Translations under genes and position numbers: made by a program
NCBI RefSeq assembly: GCF_000304475.1
Contig: NC_018940.1
Coordinates: 434,001 to 498,000, forward strand
Length of the DNA stretch: 64,000 bases
Direction: 5' to 3'
Source: Kazachstania africana CBS 2517
Lineage: Eukaryota > Ascomycota > Saccharomycetes > Saccharomycetales > Saccharomycetaceae
In this document: piece by piece, positions 38,591-48,193 of the stretch
Layout: each line of letters opens with the position of its first letter
Numbering within the stretch: the stretch's first letter is position 1
Notes under the pieces: generated by a model
Told to the model about the DNA's origin: nothing
Seen by the model: the letters and a program-made list of their open reading frames with translations, nothing else
Database searches by the model: none

Positions 38591-39558
38591 ATGCTCCAAT
38601 TCAAGAAGCCAGGCAATTATTTTTTATCGTGCCCTGGATTGCTTTCATACCATGGTATGGTATGCTAATTACCATGTTAATCTGTTGGGCTGCTACAGGC
38701 CATCCCATCTACGGATTCATGAAGCATTTCCAAAATCCTGTCTATATCTCCGATATTGGTGCAATGAGATTGCATCCATTATTCATTGCATGTTCAGCTT
38801 GGCAAGGGCTCGGCTATGCAATTAGTGTACTCTGTGAATACCTACAACGTGGTGGAACCATTAGGTACATCTGGACGAACTCAAAATTCTACATGCCTCC
38901 TTGGTACACCATTCATGAGATGAAATTAATCATTGCTGCATGTATTCTAGGTGGAATCGGTGAATTATGTCTTTTATTCTGTAGTATCTTTTCATGTTCC
39001 AGATTCCCAAAGGTTCATTACACGATGGTCTCCATCTTCGTCGTATTGATGTTTTTTTCAATCTGTTGTCTCTCTGCTGAATACTTCATTATGGGAAAGC
39101 ACTACGCTGTCCTACATCCATTGAATTCTAAGGACAATGAAAATGTCAAATATGAAGATTTATCGTGGAAACAATGGACTGGCCACGTCTGGAATAAGTA
39201 CACGATAAGTGCGGTCTGTAAAATTGTGTGGTTAGTCGGTGCTGTTGTAAGTGCCATTGGGTTCGCTGCTTCTTCAAATAATTCCACAAGTGCCGTTTTC
39301 GAATGGATCCTAGCTTTTTGGTTCGGTTTCCTATTCATTATCATCTCCATTGATTTCTACATTGGTGGAAGATTCAAAGAATCTCGTTATTTCAAAGACG
39401 TTAAATCATTTGCTGGATATTACAAATACGAAGAAATGGCAACAAAGACACATTTGGTGAACGTTGACGAAAATATTCATGAAATTGAAAATGATAGCCA
39501 TCATCAAAAAGAATACTCTACTGAAACTGAATCAACCCACGACGATTCAATTGTTTGA
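38591..39558 (+). CDS. SFK1: Sfk1, plasma membrane protein of the Frag1/DRAM/Sfk1 family, frame interrupted near its start
   Basis: Plasma-membrane protein that promotes PI4P production with the Stt4 kinase and helps retain phospholipid asymmetry. Membrane segments with WYGMLITMLICW, LGGIGELCLLFCS and FGFLFIIISIDFYIGGRF identify the family. The main frame (from 38572 to the stop at 39558) has no ATG before 38662, and starting there would cut away most of the first membrane helix. An ATG at 38591 opens a different frame reading MLQFKKPGNYF, a good N-terminus, and stops at 38668. One missing T in the six-T run 38620-38625 accounts for the break. It may be a homopolymer sequencing error, a true mutation, or -1 frameshifting at T TTT TTA. 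S. cerevisiae SFK1 is YKL051W. Confidence 0.85.
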
Positions 39559-39810
39559 GATCGCCATTCAATTTTTTCCTTTACATATTCCGTTTTGTAC
39601 AATTTATAAGATGTATTATAGAGCTAAAATCAATAATAAATAATATCAAACCTGATTTAAGTATCACAAAATTTTTACTTGCAAATGAAATAACTATATA
39701 CTATAGATTAAAAATAAAATGTTCCATTGTTAAATGATTTACTAAAGTAGAATATTAAAAAAGAGGAAAAGTAGCGCTTAGATATCAAAATCGTGGGTCA
39801 TATTTCATTC

Positions 39811-42303
39811 TCAAAATACTTCCTTGAAGTAACCTTGATTCTTATTAGCATCATCAGCATCCTCAACTGTGTTCGTTATATCGTCTTCCTCATCATTATC
39901 ATTACGGATAGAACCCTGTGAAAAGCCGCTAAATGTTGGATTCAGTTCGTTTTCACTGCCTGATTCGTTCTTTTCGTTATCCTTCTGTCCTGGTACTGTG
40001 AGTTGATCAACTTTTTCTACATGGCCAGAAGTCACTACAGGTTCACTTAATGAGACTTCTTTTTCCCTTTTTCCCTCTGCTGCGCTCTTTTGAAGGTTGG
40101 AATTAACTGTAGCACTGGGGTCTTCAGTAATTTTGTCAGCTGGCACCTCCTGATCCGGCACAGAAGCCCCTTCTTTTGTTGACGAAGTACCATCATCAAT
40201 GGAAATAGCGGATTGGGTGAATTCTCTCTCTTTACTGTTCACCTTGGCAATGAAATCATCAGGGGTCTCACCAATCAGATTTTTAACTCTTTCTTCATCT
40301 AATTTATTATCTCCACTCAGCTCAGCAACCTCTTTCATAACGTCTAAAAGATTGAGCTTTTCCTTTTGTAATTCAATTTCCGTTTTATTTAAGTCAGTTT
40401 TACGCTTATTCAATACTGCTTCAACCTCCAATTGTTTTAAGCGAGCTTCTTTCGCAGCCAGAGCAGCTTCCTCTTTAGCTTTATTAGCAAGAACAATAAT
40501 ATTATCATTCAATTCCAGCTCTAAATCGGCCTTGTTCTTTTCTAATTCATCTTGTAATATATTTTCACGCTCCTCTCTGTTCTCTTGGCCTGCAAGATCG
40601 CTCTCATAGTTCGCAATCTTCTTTTTATGACTTTCAATACCAGTTCTGAGTCTCACAATTTCTTCGTTAATACCGTCATATTCACCAATTAAACGCTTTT
40701 CTTCTTTTTCAGCGCTCTTCAAGTCATCAACATATGGTTGTAACAAGATTTCTTGCTCTTTAAGTGCATCCTTCAAATCATTTTCACGATATTTGCCCCA
40801 ATTTTCAAGTTCTTTATCAGCACGTTCTTGTTCTAATGCTAATTTCATACGCGTTTCTTCCTTTAGGTCTTCGTAGGCCTGCTTGGCCTTCTCCAATTCT
40901 TTGTTTTCATCCGCAACCTGCTTTTCCATAGCTTTGATCATGGCATCATACTTTTCAGTGGCTTCCTCTACAGCTTTAGCTTTCTGTGTTTGGAAATTCT
41001 TCTTTGCATCAACAGTATACTGTTCATCGTTCTTCACTTTTTCGCTATTCAATCTGTTCCAATTGGATAGATCCTGAGAATAGAACTTAGTTTTTTCAGC
41101 AATTTCAATGTCAGCAGCACGTTGATCATCAGCTTTTTTATTAATTTCATTAAGAACTGGATTCAACATATCATGGGATATTTTTTCTATTTCCTCTGGT
41201 TTCAACCATAATCCACCCCCTAAATTAATCATATTACTATATTGACTCTTGTTATTGGTATAATTTGCCTTTGCAACAGCAACAGCAGCTCTGTTGTATT
41301 CCTCATTACCAAATAATCTTTGCTCGTAGTTTTGTTCTTCGAGCGCTTGAATTTCCTTATCTACATTTGCCCTTGCCCTAGCAAGAACTTGCTGTGAAGT
41401 CAATTGCTTCAAATAGATCTTTTTTTCTTGTTCTTTCGTCAATAGTTCCTCATCTACGATGGTTGTAGGATCCATATCTTTGACAGCAAAGGCTGCGCCG
41501 AGAGCAAATGCGGCATCCTTTTTAGCTTTCTCTTGAATTTCTTGTCTTTCTCTGTCAACATTTTTCCTTCTTGCTTCTGTTTCGGTTTTAGCCATAATGT
41601 TACCCATAACATTACTCGTGAAATTGAATTGATTGTTTTCAGCCGCGTCAGTCTTCAACCCGTAGCTATAGTTTTTACGTTCAGGTTGCCAACGTTGCTG
41701 AACTCTGGTACCAGCTTTCTTCTCTGCACCGTTGATAATTTTTGACATGTTTGGTTTAATATGAGCGCTGCTGTTATCGTGCAGTTTCTCAAGTTCTTTA
41801 TTCTTCTGTTTTGGTGTCTTACCACCTATGATAGAAGATGTACCCGAATTAGTAGATGCTAACGAATAGGCTTTTGAAGCTGCTGAATTTGCTCTCATCC
41901 TCCTACCAGCTACTTTTGGAGCTTCATCTGGAATAACATTTTCTTTGTTTTTCCTACTGACACTGCTAGCAGCTCTTGTTGCATCAGGGTCTAAATATCT
42001 TTTGAATTCCTCAACAGTTAAATCCACACTATTCGCTCTAGTTGCAGCAGCATCACTTGCAACTCTAACGTCTGAAACGCCTAGGGGATAGTTTTTTGCA
42101 GGTGATTGGTACATACCATATTTCATCTTTGCACGATACAGTGCTTCTTTACTCAATGGTTCTCCTGATGTCTGATAAACGGAACCTGGTCTCCTACATG
42201 TCTTGGAACTGGTAGAAGTGAGAGTGCTCGTGCGACTCGAAGTTGGAGTAACTTCTTGCTTACGTTTAGCATTCTTCTCAGGAATTGCTGAAACCAAAGA
42301 CAT
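39811..42303 (-). CDS. EIS1: Eisosome protein Eis1
   Basis: Cortical eisosome component needed for proper assembly of Pil1/Lsp1 domains. It is 830 residues (S. cerevisiae Eis1 843; its duplicate YKL050C is longer). The N-terminal part contains the conserved block YRAKMKYGMYQSPAKNYPLG (about 57-76) and Ser-rich phosphorylation-prone sequence. Residues about 230-680 are charged and mostly coiled coil (for example TEEVNK-type heptads, EKEEKRLIGEYDGINEEIVR). The C-terminus is acidic and disordered. Position before HOF1 matches YMR031C. Confidence 0.92.
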   Translation of the reverse strand: MSLVSAIPEKNAKRKQEVTPTSSRTSTLTSTSSKTCRRPGSVYQTSGEPLSKEALYRAKMKYGMYQSPAKNYPLGVSDVRVASDAAATRANSVDLTVEEFKRYLDPDATRAASSVSRKNKENVIPDEAPKVAGRRMRANSAASKAYSLASTNSGTSSIIGGKTPKQKNKELEKLHDNSSAHIKPNMSKIINGAEKKAGTRVQQRWQPERKNYSYGLKTDAAENNQFNFTSNVMGNIMAKTETEARRKNVDRERQEIQEKAKKDAAFALGAAFAVKDMDPTTIVDEELLTKEQEKKIYLKQLTSQQVLARARANVDKEIQALEEQNYEQRLFGNEEYNRAAVAVAKANYTNNKSQYSNMINLGGGLWLKPEEIEKISHDMLNPVLNEINKKADDQRAADIEIAEKTKFYSQDLSNWNRLNSEKVKNDEQYTVDAKKNFQTQKAKAVEEATEKYDAMIKAMEKQVADENKELEKAKQAYEDLKEETRMKLALEQERADKELENWGKYRENDLKDALKEQEILLQPYVDDLKSAEKEEKRLIGEYDGINEEIVRLRTGIESHKKKIANYESDLAGQENREERENILQDELEKNKADLELELNDNIIVLANKAKEEAALAAKEARLKQLEVEAVLNKRKTDLNKTEIELQKEKLNLLDVMKEVAELSGDNKLDEERVKNLIGETPDDFIAKVNSKEREFTQSAISIDDGTSSTKEGASVPDQEVPADKITEDPSATVNSNLQKSAAEGKREKEVSLSEPVVTSGHVEKVDQLTVPGQKDNEKNESGSENELNPTFSGFSQGSIRNDNDEEDDITNTVEDADDANKNQGYFKEVF

Positions 42304-43161
42304 ACTTAATTAATCCTTACTTTCTTACTACTTGAGTGTATAAAGTAACCACTATAGGATTCTGTACGCCTAGCAATATATATTGTAGGTTATCCCTTCT
42401 ATATATAAGTGTGAGGATAAAAAAACGACCCCTGTAAAAGATTAGCTTGTTTGATTGAAGGAATTGTCGAGGCAGAATCAAGAACAACAGATGAGGTGGA
42501 TGGCATTTTCCCGCATTTGCTTTTCGCAAACTTCTCTCTACCGTCTCCCTATTACACTGAGTTCCTGCAGTGTTTTTTCTCGATGTTGGGAAAATCACGG
42601 GCCACATTATATTGACAGAAAAATCAAGCCAGTCCATTCCACATTCTACATCCCCCGGTATAATTTAATTTCACCTGGAAAAAGGCAGAACATTACAGAG
42701 GAGAAGCTTATTAGAAGTGGGGAACCCACAGTTAGCATTCGTCGCAAAACTTGCTTGTGAATTCATAGCTACGGATTACCCTATTTATTTTTGCGACCTT
42801 CTTAAACAAAGGTTTTGCTTATCTGCCTGAATAGAAGGGTCGAGGAAATGCTCCCATTTTGGTAATAAAGTTCTAATGAGTTTCCATTTTGAGAACTCCA
42901 TACCCATTTAGGTTATATTTCGTCATATATGATCTTATTTCGAGAGTGAAAATCTAACAGGCGTGTTATAACAATAGTATCCGTAATGGGAAATTAGTAA
43001 ACATATAGAAGGAACGATCCATTCAAAAGAAAAATTTGGAAGGACAGCTCGAGAAATAAACAGATGAACACATCTACAACATTATATATTGCTTATAGCT
43101 TGCTAAGAAGCGTTCACAATTGAGTTATAAAAAATAGCTAACCAAAAATATCCAGTTTAAG
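42304..43161. other. EIS1-HOF1 divergent promoter region
   Basis: No gene supported. On the HOF1 side are an Mcm1-like box CCCATTTAGG (42903-42912) and a forkhead-type GTAAACA (42997-43003). Confidence 0.55.
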
Positions 43162-45234
43162 ATGGCTTACGATTACGAATCCTGTTTTTGGGATCCCAAT
43201 GACGACGGCGTCAACATTCTTCTGTCACATATTGCATCAGGTATAAAATCATGCGATACAGTCGAGCATTTCTTCAAACAGAAAAGTGAATTGGAAAAAG
43301 ACTATGCCAGAAGGATGGGAGCAATCAATGAGAGGCTCAAAAAAGATATGATGAATAACACAGAATTTGGTCAATTAAACGCAGCAATGGATAAGCTTCT
43401 CTTACTCGAGAAGGCCAGGGCACAGTCTTACTCTAAGCAAAGTGAGTTGATCTACAGGAAGCTCTATAGTGACATCAAATTATTTATTGGAGAGCTAAAC
43501 GCCAGGTATACTACCCTGAGCGGAAAAGTTGAAAAATTGAGATTAGATAAGTTCAATAAGAAGAAAGGTTGTGAAGAACTAGCAAAGAGGCTAGATGATG
43601 CCTCTATACGCGCAAGAGACCTCCAATTAAATAAAAATAATATAATTGGGTTCAAGAGAGTGGAACAAATGACAAAAGAATTGGCAAAATGGGAAAATAA
43701 TGTGCATGAATTTTCTCTGCAGCTCAATGTGTTGAAGCAAGAATATAAAGCTTCGAAAAAATACTGGCTGCACGAATGGGGAAATATAACGCAACAGTTA
43801 CAAGAAATGGAAGTAGCAAGAATCAGATTTGTTCAATCTAAGATGCAACAATATGCTGAAGCTGCTTTAGAAACTACATTCTTGGAACAATCGAAAACTG
43901 ACTCTCTCATAAATGAGCTTTCTATATTTACTCCAATGGATGATATATCAAAATTTTCGAGAGAATATGGTACTGGAAGATTGAAAGAAAGACGTAGTAA
44001 TTTACCGGCTGATTACAAAAAGTCGAGCAAAAAACGGCTTTCGGTAGCTTCCAGTATACCAAGTACAATAGACCACAATCCAGACAGGTACTACGTGTCG
44101 TCAATGAGAGACCCTCATATTGATGCTGTAAGAAAACTGTCCTCTCAATTACAGCAAAGTACATTAAACAGAAGTGCGCACTCTGGGACTTTTAACAAAC
44201 AAATTCCTAACGAGGAAACAGAAAAACCATTGCCTAGTATAATATCGAGCACCTCACATGAAGTACCAACCAAGGGAATAAAAATAGCGGAAGATATTAC
44301 ACGTTCGCTCACCACTGATATGTTTAGCCAGAGTGCAATACGCGTTAATGAGCCCACGGGTACAGAAAATAATATTAGTCACTCAAAATCAGTAGGGAAC
44401 GACTTCTTTGTGCATGATTATCGCGACGTACCTGGAGATAGCCGCGATAACCTCATGGAAGTCGAGGATAAGCCAACAAAACTGTCGGGCCATCCTGCGT
44501 CGTCATCATCTTCTTCAGGATCATCATCATCGAACCCAACAGATTTTACTAGTAATATCCCAAAAAAGCAGAGCTTTGAATCAATGGCTACGTCAGTCAG
44601 TTCAATGGCTAATACTATTGATGACAAACAAAGGTTTGCCAAGTCATGGAATTCGACAAATAGGAAGCGGAAATCGATGAGTAATATCAGTTCCCTTACA
44701 GGCAATTCAGATTCTAACCCTGTAGAAAGATCACAAGGTTTCAGAGGAACCAGTACCGCTACTGTTATAAATACCAGTGTCCAAGAAACACGCGATGCTG
44801 ATACTAACATTCAGAGAATCTCATATTCCAATACTAAAAACGATGCCGTAAGCAGTATACGTTCTAGAAGAAAGTCAATGGTACTGGAAAATTCTAAACA
44901 CCCTATTGAAGATGCTCTTTATGAGATGGAGAAGTTACAGGGTGGCATTAGTCACGACACAACCGTTGGAAGGGTCAAAGATAATGGTGTAGTGGTTACT
45001 CTGCCTATTGTTTCTAAAGGAGGTGACAAAGTTATACATTATGCGAAAGCCCTCTATCCTCTTCTTGACAATGACGCTCCTACATTAGCCCACTTTGACA
45101 AAAATGATTATATCTTGATTACAGAGGTAATCAATGATGATTGGTATAGAGGAGAGGTGTATGGTAATGATATGATCAGTCCTGAATACAGAGATGGTTT
45201 AATACCTTACAATTTCATACATCTTCTTGACTGA
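43162..45234 (+). CDS. HOF1: Hof1, F-BAR/SH3 cytokinesis protein
   Basis: Bud-neck protein that couples the actomyosin ring to primary septum formation and binds septins, Bnr1 and chitin synthase partners. It is 690 residues (S. cerevisiae 669). The F-BAR domain covers about residues 5-270, starting YESCFWDPNDDGVNILLSHI. A long disordered Ser/Thr-rich middle follows (about 280-600). The C-terminal SH3 domain is at about 624-690 (AKALYPLLDNDAPTLAHF, NDDWYRGEVYG, GLIPYNFI). Position matches YMR032W. Mcm1 and forkhead-like sites upstream fit G2/M expression. Confidence 0.95.
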   Translation: MAYDYESCFWDPNDDGVNILLSHIASGIKSCDTVEHFFKQKSELEKDYARRMGAINERLKKDMMNNTEFGQLNAAMDKLLLLEKARAQSYSKQSELIYRKLYSDIKLFIGELNARYTTLSGKVEKLRLDKFNKKKGCEELAKRLDDASIRARDLQLNKNNIIGFKRVEQMTKELAKWENNVHEFSLQLNVLKQEYKASKKYWLHEWGNITQQLQEMEVARIRFVQSKMQQYAEAALETTFLEQSKTDSLINELSIFTPMDDISKFSREYGTGRLKERRSNLPADYKKSSKKRLSVASSIPSTIDHNPDRYYVSSMRDPHIDAVRKLSSQLQQSTLNRSAHSGTFNKQIPNEETEKPLPSIISSTSHEVPTKGIKIAEDITRSLTTDMFSQSAIRVNEPTGTENNISHSKSVGNDFFVHDYRDVPGDSRDNLMEVEDKPTKLSGHPASSSSSSGSSSSNPTDFTSNIPKKQSFESMATSVSSMANTIDDKQRFAKSWNSTNRKRKSMSNISSLTGNSDSNPVERSQGFRGTSTATVINTSVQETRDADTNIQRISYSNTKNDAVSSIRSRRKSMVLENSKHPIEDALYEMEKLQGGISHDTTVGRVKDNGVVVTLPIVSKGGDKVIHYAKALYPLLDNDAPTLAHFDKNDYILITEVINDDWYRGEVYGNDMISPEYRDGLIPYNFIHLLD

Positions 45235-46200
45235 GAGTGATATAATTACAACCGTGTCGTAAGACATACATGCATTAATGGACATTGCATATATAAGTAT
45301 ATTCTTTATGTATGCAGAATTGTAATATTTTCGTATTTAATAATTTCGAAAAGGTGTAACTAAGATAACAATGAGATAGTCTTGAATTTCAAGAAAGGCT
45401 GCTCTTTTAAGGGTTATTAGCGATTTGTTCAATGACCGCAGTCATTCACACCATTATAAATGTTGATTAATACAGCTACACTAAGTGAAGCCATTCTAAA
45501 AGAAAATTATTAAATACGTCATAGATCGTATCAATATTGGCGTGTACTTCTAGCCGCAAGAAGTATATGACAACAAAGGCCTAAGGACGAACACTCATTC
45601 AATTCTACTATAGTTGATCTGTTATTAAAAACTTTCTATATAGATAAAACGCCAGATGCTGGCTTTTAGATATTTACTAGTCATAACTTACCGTACCTTA
45701 ATTTTAAGTACAAAAATTATTCTCGTCCAGTAGTTTGTGGCACAACGGGCTGGCAGTCGCAAAGGTGCATATATTGTTGGTAAGTTATATTTGAATCAGT
45801 GCATCTGCTTACTACTGAGGGCATTGGGCCACACATTTAGAAATAGCTTCAAAATTCTTGTACAGACTGTAGCAAGCTGGGCTATAGCCTATATGATTCC
45901 AAGTCAAATCACTGCCATATTTGGGTGACGAATAATACCGCTAGTTGCATCTTGGACTTCAAGAATCATAAGTAGTGATGATCGACAGTTTCAATGCGGT
46001 AAATGAAGTAATATGTTTCCTTTCAACATGCTTTTCTTATTTCTAAATGGCTCTTCTTTTAGTGAAAAAAAATAGAAATAATGCGGTCAGGCTTAATAAG
46101 ATTTTTAATAAATATAAGGATTATCGAGCTTGTGAATCCAATATCTGGGATTACTGTGACTTGTATTTTATGTCTGGTTTTTCACCATACCACAGATTCG
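45235..46200. other. HOF1-IMP2 intergenic region
   Basis: About 965 bp without a supported gene. S. cerevisiae has ARP9 and YMR034C here; no remnant is recognisable. A 63-codon open frame at 45737-45928 has no known features. Confidence 0.5.
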
Positions 46201-46704
46201 ATGAAACGATATACAAAGTTGGTACTCCTCACAATATCGTGGTTACCGGTAGCGATGACAACAGCAGAACTAGTCAATATATCGAAAATAAATGGGAAAT
46301 CAATGAGACCAACTCTTAATCCGAGCGATAAAGATACAGATTGGGTTATCCTGAAATTGTTCAGGCCCGCAAAGAATCTTCAACGAAACGATATAATACT
46401 ATTCAAATCACCATTTGACCCAAAAATATTATTTTGTAAACGTGTAAAAGGTTTAGACAAGGATTTAATTAGATTGGAGCATGAGAATATAAGAGTACCG
46501 CGAGGTCATATCTGGGTCGAGGGGGATAATGTTCATTCAGTTGATAGCAGGACATTCGGGCCGATCTCGAAAGGGCTAATCCTAGGGAAAGTCAAGTGTA
46601 TTGTATGGCCGCCAAGGAGGTGGGGCACTGATTTGAATAAATGGGCAGGAAGAGACGCAATGGTTAATGAGGATGATAAAATGCATTTTATAGATAGTGA
46701 ATGA
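46201..46704 (+). CDS. IMP2: Mitochondrial inner membrane peptidase subunit 2, Imp2
   Basis: Catalytic subunit of the inner membrane peptidase, which trims intermembrane-space proteins such as cytochrome c1. I start it at 46201 (MKRYTKLVLL), giving 167 residues (S. cerevisiae 177), because that aligns with the known N-terminus; an in-frame Met at 46081 would add 40 residues without homology. One membrane anchor (about 5-20) is followed by the Ser/Lys dyad: S34 in NGKSMRPTLNP and K80 in LFCKRVKG. Domain III GHIWVEGDNVHSVDSRTFGP is intact. Position matches YMR035W. Confidence 0.93.
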   Translation: MKRYTKLVLLTISWLPVAMTTAELVNISKINGKSMRPTLNPSDKDTDWVILKLFRPAKNLQRNDIILFKSPFDPKILFCKRVKGLDKDLIRLEHENIRVPRGHIWVEGDNVHSVDSRTFGPISKGLILGKVKCIVWPPRRWGTDLNKWAGRDAMVNEDDKMHFIDSE

Positions 46705-46797
46705 TTAAATATATAGATGCCATGATAATTTTATATATGCAAAGAAAGGTTAATGAAAGTGGTTTGATAGTTCACGAGAAAGTTTATCAAACTTCAT

Positions 46798-47925
46798 TCA
46801 ATCACCACCGGTTAGGAACATCAATTTCTTACCTCTTTTTTCATCATTGTCCAAGAATGAGAGTTCTTTTTCATCAATCTCGTCGAAACTAAAGTATTGA
46901 TTGTCGCTTGCTAGAGAATCCATAAGTAACGTCTTGCTAACACTGAAACGACTGGTACTGCTGTTTGTACTTATTGGGGAAATGTTATCATCACTGGAGA
47001 TGTCACTGCTATTACTTGAATTAGAGCAAAATTCGAAGGATAATTTTGGTGGTTGTTCTGGTTTAAAATCGTTGAATATTTTTGAAGAGTTTGTCCTTGA
47101 TATTACACGTTTCGAATCCTTCCTGAATTTTGTTAGTTCAATTTCGAGAATCTTGCAATTTTCTTTTGAATTCATCTCAACATAATTATTTGGATAGCAT
47201 AACTCTGGGAAACGGGCGTAAAAGTCTTTGTAACCTCCATTTACGATAACTATATCTGGATAGAAAAGGTTTGGATAATTATCGTAGTGAAGCATTCTAT
47301 CACAATTTCTTAAATGCGATGCAAGTATGGGTCCTCTATGGGAACTGAATTCACAATGGAATATGAGCAATGTGTTACTTTTCCTCTCCAACTCAAGCAA
47401 ATTTTTTTCAATATCTTTTTGAGTTGATAAATTTATTGCATTTTTTATATGTCCACCTTTAAATTCATATTCGAATCTGCAATCGATGATCTTGTACGAT
47501 TTGAAATGAGGTTTATGTAGATCATTACAAATGATATCTTTTAATATGTCAGGGGTGATTCTTGGGAACATAATGTTAGAGTTTGGTTCAATGTAGGTGA
47601 TTTTACTTTGTGATAGTACGGAAACGTTCTGCTCATGAATTTGTGAATATATAGAATTGATCTGCTTGATCGTTGTTGGATGGTTTATCTTCTTGGGTTC
47701 TTTCTTCTTAAACGAGTCTGAACGTTGTAATGATAGACTACTCTTTCGAGAACACGATTTTCTTCGAGTGGCTGGGCAGTACATTGAAGATTGTAAGACG
47801 TTGGTAGAATCTATTTGTAATATCACTTCTTGGTCAATTGACTCTCTTTTCGAGAATAGTGACTGGACGTTCTTAAAGAACTTTGAACCTGTATTACCGC
47901 TCATTAAATCGTCCCTCTCATTCAT
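46798..47925 (-). CDS. MIH1: Mih1, Cdc25-type protein phosphatase
   Basis: Removes the inhibitory Tyr phosphate from Cdc28, opposing Swe1 at mitotic entry. It is 375 residues against about 554 in S. cerevisiae, the difference mostly in the N-terminal regulatory part. The rhodanese-like catalytic domain includes IIDCRFEYEFKGGHIKNAIN (146-165) and the HC-x5-R signature HCEFSSHR at 190-197 (C191, R197). Ser-rich segments flank it. Tail-to-tail with IMP2; position matches YMR036C. Confidence 0.94.
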   Translation of the reverse strand: MNERDDLMSGNTGSKFFKNVQSLFSKRESIDQEVILQIDSTNVLQSSMYCPATRRKSCSRKSSLSLQRSDSFKKKEPKKINHPTTIKQINSIYSQIHEQNVSVLSQSKITYIEPNSNIMFPRITPDILKDIICNDLHKPHFKSYKIIDCRFEYEFKGGHIKNAINLSTQKDIEKNLLELERKSNTLLIFHCEFSSHRGPILASHLRNCDRMLHYDNYPNLFYPDIVIVNGGYKDFYARFPELCYPNNYVEMNSKENCKILEIELTKFRKDSKRVISRTNSSKIFNDFKPEQPPKLSFEFCSNSSNSSDISSDDNISPISTNSSTSRFSVSKTLLMDSLASDNQYFSFDEIDEKELSFLDNDEKRGKKLMFLTGGD

Positions 47926-48193
47926 TATGGAACTTCTCCACTTGCTCGAAATGGATCCTCCTCATAAGTAAGAGTCTATTTCTTTTTTTTTTTTACCTTC
48001 TTTGGTCTAATTTTCATGCGCTTGTTTCATACAAATGTAAACAAAAAACAAACGTCTCTGCTATAAAATGGTACACTATTATTTACTTTTACCTGTAGTT
48101 TCTATAAAATGTATATAAACAGACACATAAAGGAAATGTATATATATAGATTTACATATACATTGAAGATTGTTAAATATTGTAGAAAATGTC

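Noticed and set aside
38629..39558. SFK1 starting with GTG at 38629
   Set aside because: Yeast nuclear genes essentially do not start at GTG; the frame is open further upstream and is better explained by a one-base break after the ATG at 38591.
45737..45928. 63-codon frame between HOF1 and IMP2 with a GTAAGT after it begins
   Set aside because: No branch point and acceptor in proper spacing and no resemblance to ARP9 or YMR034C.
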